Source of the DNA: Tropicibacter oceani
Lineage (GTDB): Bacteria; Pseudomonadota; Alphaproteobacteria; Rhodobacterales; Rhodobacteraceae
Reading direction: 5' to 3'
NCBI RefSeq assembly: GCF_029958925.1
Contig: NZ_CP124616.1
Coordinates: 620,001-684,000 of the forward strand
Length of the DNA: 64,000 bases
The position numbers were made by a program, and so were the translations under genes. The notes beneath the pieces were generated by a model that ran no database searches, was not told the DNA's origin, and saw only the letters and a program-made list of their open reading frames with translations. Positions 7,948 through 14,864 of the stretch are shown here, in pieces; within the stretch, counting starts at the first letter, position 1, and each line of letters starts with the position of its first letter.

Positions 7948-9292
7948 CGGACCGCCCCATCTTGCGCACGTATCCGACAAAGACCGCGCCCAGCAGGACA
8001 AAGGTGGCCACCGCGATGACGTTCATCGTCTGCAGCACGCCGTCCAGCCCATAGCCCCGTGCCAACACCGCAAAGACCAGCCCGATGGTGGCCAGTTCGG
8101 TCGCGATGGTCACGACCAGCACCCGCACGCCCATCCCCAGATGTTCAAGGATCACCTGAAGCATGGTAAAGGCAGCCACCAGGAAAAAGGTCACGATCAG
8201 CACCATCATCAGGTCCAACGTGGCGGCGAAAAGTGCGGCGTTTTCCGCCGGAACCACCAGCCCGACGACCTGGGCGCGCATCACGTAGATGCCAAAGGTC
8301 GCCAGCGCATAGATCCCCAACACCGTCGTGACGCCGACCGACAGGATGCCGCGCTTTTCGCTGGCGTGGCCCTGTTCGGGCATCTGGTTGATCAGGATGG
8401 CAATGGCCGACCCCACGGCGATGGCCGGAATGATGAACAGGATGCGCAGCCGCACGATCACCAGAAACCCCGAGGCCACGTCCGACCCAAGCGTCGCCAG
8501 TGTCGGAAAGATCACCGCCGCCGAGGCAGAGCCCGCGAACATCGACACAAAGACCGGCCCGGCAACGCCGATCGTCAGCCCGATCATGTGTTTCTTGAAA
8601 TCACCCGCTTCGCCGCGCGGGGCATCGCCGATCTCCCGGCGTAGCATCAGCGTTACCAGCGGCAGGGCGATCAACGGACCGGCAGCATTGCCGATCAGAA
8701 CACCGTGAAAGCCCATCCCCAGTTCGGCCACCGCCACCCAGGTCGCCACCACATCCGCAACGATCAGAACCGCAAAGGGGATCAGCGCCTTGGCCGTCTT
8801 GCCCTGACCGCGCAGCGCACCGTTGCGCAACTCGAACAGCAGGTAGGGGGCCATGGACAGCACGAACAGGCCCATCTGCGGCAGCACCGGCGCCGCATCG
8901 GGCCAGCGTCCGGCCACGGCAAAGGATGCTCCGTAAAACCCGGCAACCAGCAGCGCGGTCAGGACCAGGCCGATCACGCTGAACACGCGTGTTGCGCGCA
9001 GCACGTCGCCCTTGGCCCAGTTGGTCACCGATTTCGAGGAGAACACCTGGTTGGTGATGGCCAGCGCCTCGAGAAAGGCGAGCATGAAGATAAAGGCCGG
9101 CTGCACCAGAGACAGCGAATACAGCGCGGCCTCTTCGCCGTTGTAGGTCAGGATGCCGGCCTTGACGACCTGCAACCCGGCAGCGGCCAGCGAGCCGACC
9201 ATAAGCGGCATGGCCAGCTTGCCGATCCGACCGATGATGCCCAGATGGCCCAGCGGCGGATCGGAAAATTGGGTGGTGTCGATGGCGGTCAT
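7937..9292 (-). CDS. MATE-family efflux transporter
   Basis: 451 residues with about twelve hydrophobic segments and the paired six-helix layout of multidrug and toxic compound extrusion proteins (opening region GRIGKLAMPLMVGSLAAAGL, second-half equivalent near KKHMIGLTIGVAGPVFVSM). ATG 9292 overlaps the upstream stop (ATGA), which fixes the start; the much longer open frame upstream is out-of-frame coding of the neighbour. Location in the inner membrane and Na+ or H+ coupling are family knowledge. Its place inside a biosynthetic operon suggests it exports the finished product or protects the cell from it. It is not a housekeeping NorM by context. Confidence 0.87.
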   Translation of the reverse strand: MTAIDTTQFSDPPLGHLGIIGRIGKLAMPLMVGSLAAAGLQVVKAGILTYNGEEAALYSLSLVQPAFIFMLAFLEALAITNQVFSSKSVTNWAKGDVLRATRVFSVIGLVLTALLVAGFYGASFAVAGRWPDAAPVLPQMGLFVLSMAPYLLFELRNGALRGQGKTAKALIPFAVLIVADVVATWVAVAELGMGFHGVLIGNAAGPLIALPLVTLMLRREIGDAPRGEAGDFKKHMIGLTIGVAGPVFVSMFAGSASAAVIFPTLATLGSDVASGFLVIVRLRILFIIPAIAVGSAIAILINQMPEQGHASEKRGILSVGVTTVLGIYALATFGIYVMRAQVVGLVVPAENAALFAATLDLMMVLIVTFFLVAAFTMLQVILEHLGMGVRVLVVTIATELATIGLVFAVLARGYGLDGVLQTMNVIAVATFVLLGAVFVGYVRKMGRSDAV

Positions 9293-9861
9293 TGAAAGGC
9301 TCCTTGGGCGTGACTGCGGGCCAGGCCCGGTTTGTGGAATTGATGGAAATGCACCGCTTCGGCGGTGATCCGCCCCGGCGCCGCCAGGCGCAGCTGGCGG
9401 TCGTCGATGATCAGCGCCGCGCCGCCGGCGGGCGTCATGGCGCGGGCAAAGCGGATCACATCCGCCGACAGCCCATCCTGTCCGTCGCGGCGCAGGGCAT
9501 GCGACGGGCCTTGGTGGCCGGTCAGGTGCAGAAGGCTGGGCAACAGCGGGTTGACGCATTGCGCCTGCGCCCCGCGATGCAGGTAGATCAGCAGGAAATC
9601 GGGCGGCAGCGCAGAAGCCTCGTCGCGGTAGGCGGCGATCACCTCGGGGGCGTGGGTCATGCGCCCGCCCTTGAATTCGGCGACCTCGGGGGCGAACAGG
9701 CCCGGCGCGGCAAGCGTTTTCCAGACCTGCGCGGCGAACTGTTCTTCCGGCGTGGCGCGCCGGATCGTGACGTGGGGCTTTATGGTCCGCATCGCCAGGG
9801 GCGCCTGCGGGATCACGGCCCCGGCCGGGTCCATTGGCCGGATCGGTTTGATTTCTAGCAT
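9289..9861 (-). CDS. 190-aa cluster protein, possibly a ketosynthase-like half domain
   Basis: 190 residues from ATG 9861, chosen because GGGAG lies seven bases upstream and the protein then begins MLEIKPIRPMDPAGAV; a longer frame to 10101 only covers the neighbour. No family is recognised with certainty. The stretch DFLLIYLHRGAQAQCVNPLLPS, GLSADVIRFARAM and GGAALIIDDRQLRL follows the strand-helix-strand pattern seen before and after the nucleophile in the five KAS III paralogues, so it may be a shortened, non-catalytic relative; this is a weak reading. It is coupled by ATGA overlap to the MATE exporter and lies 44 bases behind the truncated dehydrogenase gene. Confidence 0.6.
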   Translation of the reverse strand: MLEIKPIRPMDPAGAVIPQAPLAMRTIKPHVTIRRATPEEQFAAQVWKTLAAPGLFAPEVAEFKGGRMTHAPEVIAAYRDEASALPPDFLLIYLHRGAQAQCVNPLLPSLLHLTGHQGPSHALRRDGQDGLSADVIRFARAMTPAGGAALIIDDRQLRLAAPGRITAEAVHFHQFHKPGLARSHAQGAFQ

Positions 9862-9905
9862 GGGGTGGCTCCCTTCAGGGTCCTTGGCGATGGGGGGGCG
9901 GGCGG

Positions 9906-10565
9906 TCAGGCCGCCGCGCGGGATTGCGCCTGCACCGCCGCGTTGGTCAGCGACGACACACACAGCGACAGGCATTCGAGCGAATTGAGACTGCCGCGCA
10001 GATAACCGTGCCCGCCCATCAACTTGGCGGCCTTGCAGGTCGCTGCCGTCAGCCGGGCATGGGGGTCGGACAGGTCGGGCACCTCGGCCGCGCCCAGCCA
10101 ATGCGGCGCCTCAAGTCGCAGCTGTTCGGCCAGGCTGAAACACTCGGTAAAGGTGGCTTTGACCAACTGGTGTTGCAGGGTCTTCTGGCCGCCGCTTTCG
10201 CGGGTCGACAGATGGGCAAAGGCGGTGTCCAGCATTTTCAGCAGCACCCCGATGCGCCATAGAACCGCCCCGACACGGGCGCGCCTGTCCAGCGCCATCG
10301 ACGGACCGCCCGGCAACCGGACGGCTTCGATCCCCAGCACCGCCAGCGACGGATCGGGGAACACCACGCCCGCCACCGGCAGGGGGTTGCCCGCGCTGTC
10401 CAGCACGGGCGTTTCGTTGTCGTCGCAACGGCGAAGGTACACCCCGCCAAGGGCGACATGGCAGGGCCGCCCCGTCACGAACTGCCCCAGGGCCAGCGCC
10501 CCGGAAGCAGCGTCACGGGTGCGCGCCTGCGTGATCACCTCGTCACAGGCCTTGTGCGCCCACAT
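9906..10565 (-). CDS. Truncated acyl-CoA-dehydrogenase-like protein (C-terminal domain only)
   Basis: 219 residues, about half the usual family length. Start ATG 10565 lies one base after the ACP stop; the open frame continues upstream but that part overlaps the ACP. The C-terminal segment LTAATCKAAKLMGGHGYLRGSLN matches the helical C-terminal domain of acyl-CoA dehydrogenases, where MGG-GY precedes the FAD-contact loop, while the N-terminal helical domain and the FAD-binding beta domain are not recognisable. It probably cannot work as a standalone flavoenzyme. Options are a pairing subunit for the full dehydrogenase at 3313-4440 or a non-redox repurposing. The reading frame is intact and coupled to its neighbours. 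Confidence 0.65.
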   Translation of the reverse strand: MWAHKACDEVITQARTRDAASGALALGQFVTGRPCHVALGGVYLRRCDDNETPVLDSAGNPLPVAGVVFPDPSLAVLGIEAVRLPGGPSMALDRRARVGAVLWRIGVLLKMLDTAFAHLSTRESGGQKTLQHQLVKATFTECFSLAEQLRLEAPHWLGAAEVPDLSDPHARLTAATCKAAKLMGGHGYLRGSLNSLECLSLCVSSLTNAAVQAQSRAAA

Positions 10566-10566
10566 C

Positions 10567-10827
10567 TCAGGCGACCTCGGCCTGCGCGACGCTGTCGATG
10601 AAGGCCAGCAGCGAGGCGACATTGTTGAACGAGGCTTCGGCCAGGACGTCGGGGTCAAAGCGCAGGCCGGGAATGCGGTCTTCGACCGACAGCAGGAATT
10701 GCACGAACATCACCGAATCCAGGTCGAATTCGCGGTCGATCTCCATCTCGGGGGTCAGTGCCTTGACGTCGTATTCCAGCACTTCGCTCAGCGCTTCGCG
10801 CACGATGTTCAGGTGGGCATGGGTCAT
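10567..10827 (-). CDS. Acyl carrier protein 2
   Basis: 86-residue acidic protein with the carrier motif EFDLDSVMFVQF; the phosphopantetheinylated serine is about residue 38. The rest matches the four-helix ACP pattern (LNIVREALSEVLEYD at the start, NVASLLAFIDSV at the end). ATG 10827 overlaps the stop of KAS III paralogue E, and the truncated dehydrogenase begins one base after its stop. It differs clearly from ACP1 at 5737-6033 (DSV instead of DSL), so the two may carry different intermediates. Role as covalent carrier is family knowledge; which enzymes dock to which ACP is unknown. Confidence 0.88.
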   Translation of the reverse strand: MTHAHLNIVREALSEVLEYDVKALTPEMEIDREFDLDSVMFVQFLLSVEDRIPGLRFDPDVLAEASFNNVASLLAFIDSVAQAEVA

Positions 10828-11774
10828 TGTTGGGTCTCCGGGTTTTCAGGGGAGTGGTCTTGGGGATCATGCGCCGCGCGCTCGAGCGCGACGGCCGCAT
10901 AGGTGACGCCCATGCCTGCACAAAACAGCAGCACGGGCTTGTCCTGCGGCACGGGATGCGCCGCGAGGTTCAGGAAACTGTCGGAACAGAATGTGTGGCC
11001 AAAGCGGCCCGAATGGCCCGGCTGGACAAGATCGCCCAGCCCCAGCCGCCCCAGCACCCGCGCCACCAAAGGCACGTTCAGGTTATAGGGCACCAGCACC
11101 GGCCGCAGATCAAAGAACGCCGGATCATCGCGCAGGATCTGGGCCAGAAAGCCCTCGAACCCTTCTTCAAAGGCGGTCTGCAGCGCGCGCCGGTCGTCTT
11201 CGGCCATGTCGTCCGGGTTCAGGAAATAGCGCGGCATGTGCCGCACCCTGGAAAAGCGCACCCGCCGCCCACCCCCAGGGAGGAAAAGGGCAGCGGCAGG
11301 TGCTTCGCCCAGCAAGCCAACCGCCAGACGGTTGCCCGTCGCGTGAAAGGCTTTTTCGCCGGCAAGGATCAGCAAGGGCCGGTCCTGACCGGCAAATGCA
11401 TGAACGGCCGCCAGCGCCGAGGCGCAATTGGTCATCGAAAAGGTCCCGACCTCCCACCGCTGCAGCCCGGCGGCATCGAAAATGCCGCGCAGCCAGTCGG
11501 CTTCTGCCGGGGTGTTGTGGGTCTGGGTCTTGGTATAGCAGGCGATGCCATCCAGCGCCGCGATCTCGGGACGCCGCGCCACCAGTTGCCGCAGCGTCTC
11601 CAGCAGCATTCCCGAATGCGGCAGGCCCGTCATCAGAACCTGTTCCTGCCCGAAGAACCGCGTATACATCCGCGCCGCGCGGGCACTGACCCCGTGGCTG
11701 GGTTCAAGCGTGTCCAGCGGCCTTGGTTGCGGGCCGGGGTCCGGCAGGGTGATGCTGTCCAGACCCCAGGTCAT
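10824..11774 (-). CDS. KAS III-like ketosynthase, paralogue E
   Basis: 316 residues. Putative nucleophile is Cys117 in TNCASALA. At the usual catalytic His the sequence reads LVPYNLN, so Tyr230 replaces the His found in paralogues A, B and D, and His260 in FGHTFCSDSF occupies the FabH Asn position as in the others. The loss of one catalytic His while Cys is kept suggests altered chemistry, for example acyl transfer without decarboxylation; that is inference. Start and stop overlap the VOC gene and ACP2 respectively, so it is translationally coupled. First of the five KAS III genes in transcriptional order after luxI. Confidence 0.83.
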   Translation of the reverse strand: MTWGLDSITLPDPGPQPRPLDTLEPSHGVSARAARMYTRFFGQEQVLMTGLPHSGMLLETLRQLVARRPEIAALDGIACYTKTQTHNTPAEADWLRGIFDAAGLQRWEVGTFSMTNCASALAAVHAFAGQDRPLLILAGEKAFHATGNRLAVGLLGEAPAAALFLPGGGRRVRFSRVRHMPRYFLNPDDMAEDDRRALQTAFEEGFEGFLAQILRDDPAFFDLRPVLVPYNLNVPLVARVLGRLGLGDLVQPGHSGRFGHTFCSDSFLNLAAHPVPQDKPVLLFCAGMGVTYAAVALERAAHDPQDHSPENPETQQ

Positions 11775-12175
11775 TGCGCGACCTCCATGATCTCGACCAC
11801 GCCGAAATCGGGGTTGTACAGGTGGCTGGCACGACAGCCGGGGGTCAGCCCTTCGAAGGGGCGGGTCAGGGGCATCCAGCCACCGCGCCGCATCCGGCCG
11901 AATTCCGCGTCGAAATCGTCCACGGTATAGCCGACGTGATACAATACGCTGGGCGTGCCTTCGCGAGTCAGGCGGGCCTGCATCACGGCGTTGCCTTCGA
12001 ACGGTTCGACCAGTTCGATCAGCGGTGCGTCATGGGCCGTGCGCACAAAACTGATATAGGCCTGCTGGCTGTCCAAGGCGTGCCGGTACAACGTCACCTC
12101 GGCACCGGGATGGGGCAGCGCGGCGATGGCGCGGTCGGTATCCTTTACCAGATAGGCGAAATGGTCGATCTGCAT
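11771..12175 (-). CDS. VOC (glyoxalase/bleomycin-resistance fold) protein
   Basis: 134 residues with two beta-alpha-beta-beta-beta units. The spacing of possible metal ligands, His5 in IDHFAYLV, Glu in LIELVEPF, His in LYHVGYTV and Glu near the end in VVEIMEV, is that of metal-dependent VOC enzymes such as methylmalonyl-CoA epimerase. It may epimerise, isomerise or cyclise a thioester intermediate; some VOC proteins in clusters give self-resistance instead. A 30-base gap separates it from the TPR-like gene upstream, and ATGA overlap couples it to KAS III paralogue E downstream. Function within the family cannot be settled. Confidence 0.78.
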   Translation of the reverse strand: MQIDHFAYLVKDTDRAIAALPHPGAEVTLYRHALDSQQAYISFVRTAHDAPLIELVEPFEGNAVMQARLTREGTPSVLYHVGYTVDDFDAEFGRMRRGGWMPLTRPFEGLTPGCRASHLYNPDFGVVEIMEVAQ

Positions 12176-12205
12176 GGCACAGTTCCTTTCAGCGGGTGGG
12201 CCGGG

Positions 12206-12757
12206 TCACGGAGAGACAGAGGTGTCGGGGGACGACCGGTTCAGCCAGGCGCTGTAGGTCCGGATCGCAAGGTCTTCGTCGATACCGCGGGCCTGGCGAA
12301 AACGGCTTTGCGCCTCTTGCTGCTGGCCAAAGTGCTTGGCGAGGCAGGACAACAGGACCAGCGTGCGCACCCTGTCAAAAGGATCGGTCGCATCGAAACA
12401 GGGCGAATGCGCCAATTCGCGCAGCGCCTCCAGTGCGACACGGTCCAGACCCAGATCGCCGGGCAGACAGGCAAGCGTGCTGGCCTGGACATAGGTCATT
12501 TCACACATCACGGCGGGCGAGGCATCGTCGCTGGCCATGGCGCTGTCCATCAGCGCCACGCCGGTGCGGATATAGGCCCGACGCTTTTCCTGGGTCAGCA
12601 TCTGGTCACCGACCATCGTCAGCAGGCTGCCCTTGTACATCAGGGCCTGTCGATGGCCCGGGTTGCGGGCCAGCTGCGCCTCGGCGTGTCCAAGGGCGCG
12701 GCTAACCGCATCGCCCCCTTGTTCGATGGCCAGCCGGTAGAGGTCTTTCAATGTCAT
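12206..12757 (-). CDS. TPR-like helical protein of unknown function
   Basis: 183 residues if translation starts at the ATG at 12757 (MTLKDLYRLAIEQGG); the frame stays open to 12877, reaching the luxI stop, so a longer form or an alternative start is possible and no strong ribosome site decides it. The protein is mainly helical with Ala/Leu-rich helix pairs (QALMYKGSLLTMVGDQML, ALEALRELAHSPCF, RTLVLLSCLAKHFGQQQEAQSRFRQA) resembling tetratricopeptide repeats. It is the second gene of the luxI-led operon, which hints at a scaffold or regulatory role for the pathway; nothing more can be said from sequence. Confidence 0.62.
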   Translation of the reverse strand: MTLKDLYRLAIEQGGDAVSRALGHAEAQLARNPGHRQALMYKGSLLTMVGDQMLTQEKRRAYIRTGVALMDSAMASDDASPAVMCEMTYVQASTLACLPGDLGLDRVALEALRELAHSPCFDATDPFDRVRTLVLLSCLAKHFGQQQEAQSRFRQARGIDEDLAIRTYSAWLNRSSPDTSVSP

Positions 12758-12876
12758 CGGGGGGCGCTGCTTTGATCTTTCTGTCAGGTGGGTCGGAACG
12801 GGGGAATTGCGCCCTGCATCGGCGGGGCAGCGCACTGCCCCGGGCCGTGATCCGCACATGGGTCGGCCGGCGCGCA

Positions 12877-13551
12877 TCAGGCCAGCTCGGGGATGGGACG
12901 GGCCACCGGGGCGACCAGAGGGGTGAAGCCCCGCGACCGCTCAAAGACCGGTTCGTGCACGCCGATCTTGGCGCAGATCGTCGCCAGCACGTCCTGCGTC
13001 ACCGCGAACGAGGCGCAATAGACCGGCTTGGCGCCATACCCATCGGCGCGGCCGTGAATGTCATAGGCCAGGCCGGCGCGGCGATAGACGCGGCTCATGC
13101 AGGGTTCAAAGTTGGACACCATACGGCGGATGTTGTGGGCCAAGGCGGCTTCGCACAGGGCCAGGAACAGCAGGTTGAACCCCTGCGCCGCCGGCAGGTC
13201 AGGGAAATCGCGGGCGATCAGCGCGTCGTCCAGGCACATCCGGGTGCCTTCCCAGACGGTCCGGTCGATCAGATCTGGGTTGCGGCCATGGGTTGCGTGG
13301 AACACGTCATGCAGCAATGTCGGCCCTTCTGTGGGCATCAAACGCACAACCCCGTAGAGAGTGGCCTTGTCATCCGAGCACCACACCAGGTAGCTGGCGC
13401 CCATGTCGTCATATGCGTCTTTTTCCATGTCTTCGTGCACCGGAACGTCCCAGCCCAGCTGGTCCGCGAACACCCGTTTGCGCAGCCGGAAAACATCGGC
13501 CATCAGCTTGGAATTCTGTTTTACTTCATGGGGTTGAATGGTTGTAAACAT
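12877..13551 (-). CDS. luxI: LuxI-type acyl-homoserine-lactone synthase
   Basis: 224 residues, normal length for the family. All landmark residues are in place: Arg24, Phe28, Trp34 (RVFADQLGW), Asp45 and Asp48, Arg70 (VVRLMPT), Glu101 and Arg104 (WEGTRMC). It would make an N-acyl-homoserine lactone from SAM and an acyl-ACP or acyl-CoA. GGAGG eight bases before the ATG is a good ribosome site. It is divergent from luxR across 216 bases and is the first gene of the KAS III cluster operon, so signal synthesis and product synthesis are probably co-transcribed. Acyl chain length cannot be predicted. Confidence 0.93.
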   Translation of the reverse strand: MFTTIQPHEVKQNSKLMADVFRLRKRVFADQLGWDVPVHEDMEKDAYDDMGASYLVWCSDDKATLYGVVRLMPTEGPTLLHDVFHATHGRNPDLIDRTVWEGTRMCLDDALIARDFPDLPAAQGFNLLFLALCEAALAHNIRRMVSNFEPCMSRVYRRAGLAYDIHGRADGYGAKPVYCASFAVTQDVLATICAKIGVHEPVFERSRGFTPLVAPVARPIPELA

Positions 13552-13767
13552 GGTCGCCTCCGCACTGTCCTGTTGGGGGGACGCTAGGAAGAATTGCCAT
13601 GTCTGGATATTTCCACGCCTGAGGCCACGCGTTTGATCACATACAAATGCGGGGGGCAGAAATGAAACAACTTATGATAGATTGCCGGGGAATCGGCGTT
13701 TCGCAATTTGCAGTCTTGACTTTACGTCAGTTTTCAAGCGGTCATGCGCCAGCCAACAAAGTGACAA
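13552..13767. promoter_or_regulatory. luxI-luxR divergent control region
   Basis: 216-base region between divergent luxI and luxR, noticeably richer in A/T than its neighbours, and the only sizeable gap in the locus. It must hold promoters for both the luxI-led operon and luxR. A short dyad TGAC-N5-GTCA lies near 13717-13729 and GTCC-N8-GGAC at 13567-13582, but neither is a convincing 18-20 bp lux box, so no operator is assigned. Confidence 0.6.
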
Positions 13768-14490
13768 GTGGGTTTTGTGTCCGTGATTCAATTTGACTCC
13801 GAACAGATACTGAATGGAATTCTGGCCGCCGGTTCGGTCCAAAGCTCGATCGAGATCCTCGCCAGGCAGTTTGCCATCGACCACGTGACCTTTCACATGG
13901 TCAGCAATGCCAAGTCCGGGATGGACAACCCCTTTGTGCGCACGACCTATCCGGCGAATTGGGTGTCGCATTACCTGCTGAACAATTACGTCGTCAAAGA
14001 CCCCATCCTGCGCAAGGCCCTGACCGGCAACAGCCCCTTCAGCTGGAGCGAGATCGAGCCGAGCGCATCGGAAATGCAGTTGTTCGTCAAGGCGGCCGAA
14101 TTCGGGCTGGGGCAGTCGGGCTATTCGATCCCCTGCGCCGATCCTTATGGCCGCAAAAGCGTGTTGTCGCTGAACAGCCATCTGGATCACGCCGACTGGA
14201 CGGCCTTTCTGGACAGCAATGGTCAGGACCTGGTCGGCCTGTCCAAGGACCTGCACGTGCAGGCCGTGGCCGAGGCTTTTGCCGAACAGGGCGATATTCC
14301 CCAGCTCAGCCCGCGCGAATTCGAATGCCTGCGCTGGACCGCCGAGGGCAAGACCTATTCAGAAATCGCGATCATCCTTGATCTGTCCGAACACACGGTG
14401 CGGTCCTATCTCAAGGTCGCGCGGTTGAAACTGGACAGCGTATCCCTGGCGCAGGCGGTAGGCCGCGCCAGCCGCCTTGGCCTGATCTGA
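13768..14490 (+). CDS. luxR: LuxR-type autoinducer-binding transcription regulator
   Basis: 240 residues starting at GTG 13768, since no ATG occurs in the first 40 codons. The N-terminal domain keeps the AHL-pocket residues: Trp65 and Tyr69 (ANWVSHYLLNNY), Asp78-Pro79 (VVKDPI), Trp93 (FSWSEIE) and a following Gly. The C-terminal domain (about 176-235) is a LuxR helix-turn-helix, LSPREFECLRWTAEGKTYSE onward to EHTVRSYLKVARLKL. It should bind the signal made by the divergent luxI product and control that promoter. The gene is the last before the integrated island; its own terminator is not evident. Confidence 0.93.
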   Translation: MGFVSVIQFDSEQILNGILAAGSVQSSIEILARQFAIDHVTFHMVSNAKSGMDNPFVRTTYPANWVSHYLLNNYVVKDPILRKALTGNSPFSWSEIEPSASEMQLFVKAAEFGLGQSGYSIPCADPYGRKSVLSLNSHLDHADWTAFLDSNGQDLVGLSKDLHVQAVAEAFAEQGDIPQLSPREFECLRWTAEGKTYSEIAIILDLSEHTVRSYLKVARLKLDSVSLAQAVGRASRLGLI

Positions 14491-14681
14491 AGCCATCGCC
14501 GGTATCCTGGGCCATGCCTGCGGTTCCGGGGCGCGCGAATCCACCCTGCCCGAAGCTGCGTTTTACTGCCCACGGTAGGCTGGACGCGCCCGGACCGGAC
14601 GGCCGGGACCCTTGCCAGAACAAGGGAATATCCATAAATTCCAAGGGATTAGGGGGCTTTCTGGCAGACTTGGGCAGAAAG

Positions 14682-14697
14682 TGGTGCCGCTGAAGGG
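14682..14697 (+). repeat. attL core, 16-bp copy of tRNA-Thr 3' end
   Basis: TGGTGCCGCTGAAGGG is identical to the complement of the last 16 bases (with CCA) of the tRNA-Thr gene at 24053-24068, and the match ends at base 17. It lies 168 bases upstream of the integrase start. Together the two copies define an element of about 9.4 kb integrated in the tRNA 3' end. Confidence 0.85.
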
Positions 14698-14815
14698 CAC
14701 ATCATCAATACCCTATCTTGTATTTCCCTGTCGGCATAGAAAGCTATCACACTGGTATTACAGCCTTTATCTGTCCGGGGCTGTATTGAAATGTCCGGGG
14801 GTATCCAATATCTTG

Positions 14816-14838
14816 GGGTGGATTGAAAGGTGGATTGA
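14816..14838 (+). repeat. 23-bp island-end repeat, left copy
   Basis: Tract GGGTGGATTGAAAGG followed by TGGATTGA matches 23977-23999 at 22 of 23 positions in the same orientation. It contains two tandem GTGGATTGA-like units. It lies 118 bases inside attL and just before the integrase start, so it may be a recombinase arm-type site. Confidence 0.7.
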
Positions 14839-14864
14839 GATTTTCCCTCTGGATAGGACACCAG

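Larger units (their letters stand above)
14491..14864. other. Gene-free region with island left end
   Basis: 374 bases between luxR and the integrase start. No credible gene. It contains the attL-like 16-mer at 14682, two direct copies of TGTCCGGGG twenty bases apart (14772-14780 and 14792-14800), and a 23-base tract (14816-14838) repeated near the other island end. The short repeats close to the integrase look like recombinase or excisionase arm sites, which is inference from position. Composition right of 14682 is richer in A/T than the flanking chromosome. Confidence 0.6.

Noticed and set aside
13567-13582. GTCC-N8-GGAC dyad as a lux box
   Set aside because: Only 4-bp arms and 16 bases in total; true lux boxes are 18-20 bp with longer symmetry. 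Similar short dyads are expected by chance.
1-14490. Recent horizontal transfer of the biosynthetic cluster
   Set aside because: No integrase, IS element, tRNA repeat or composition break is visible on its right side before luxR; the left side is outside the window.
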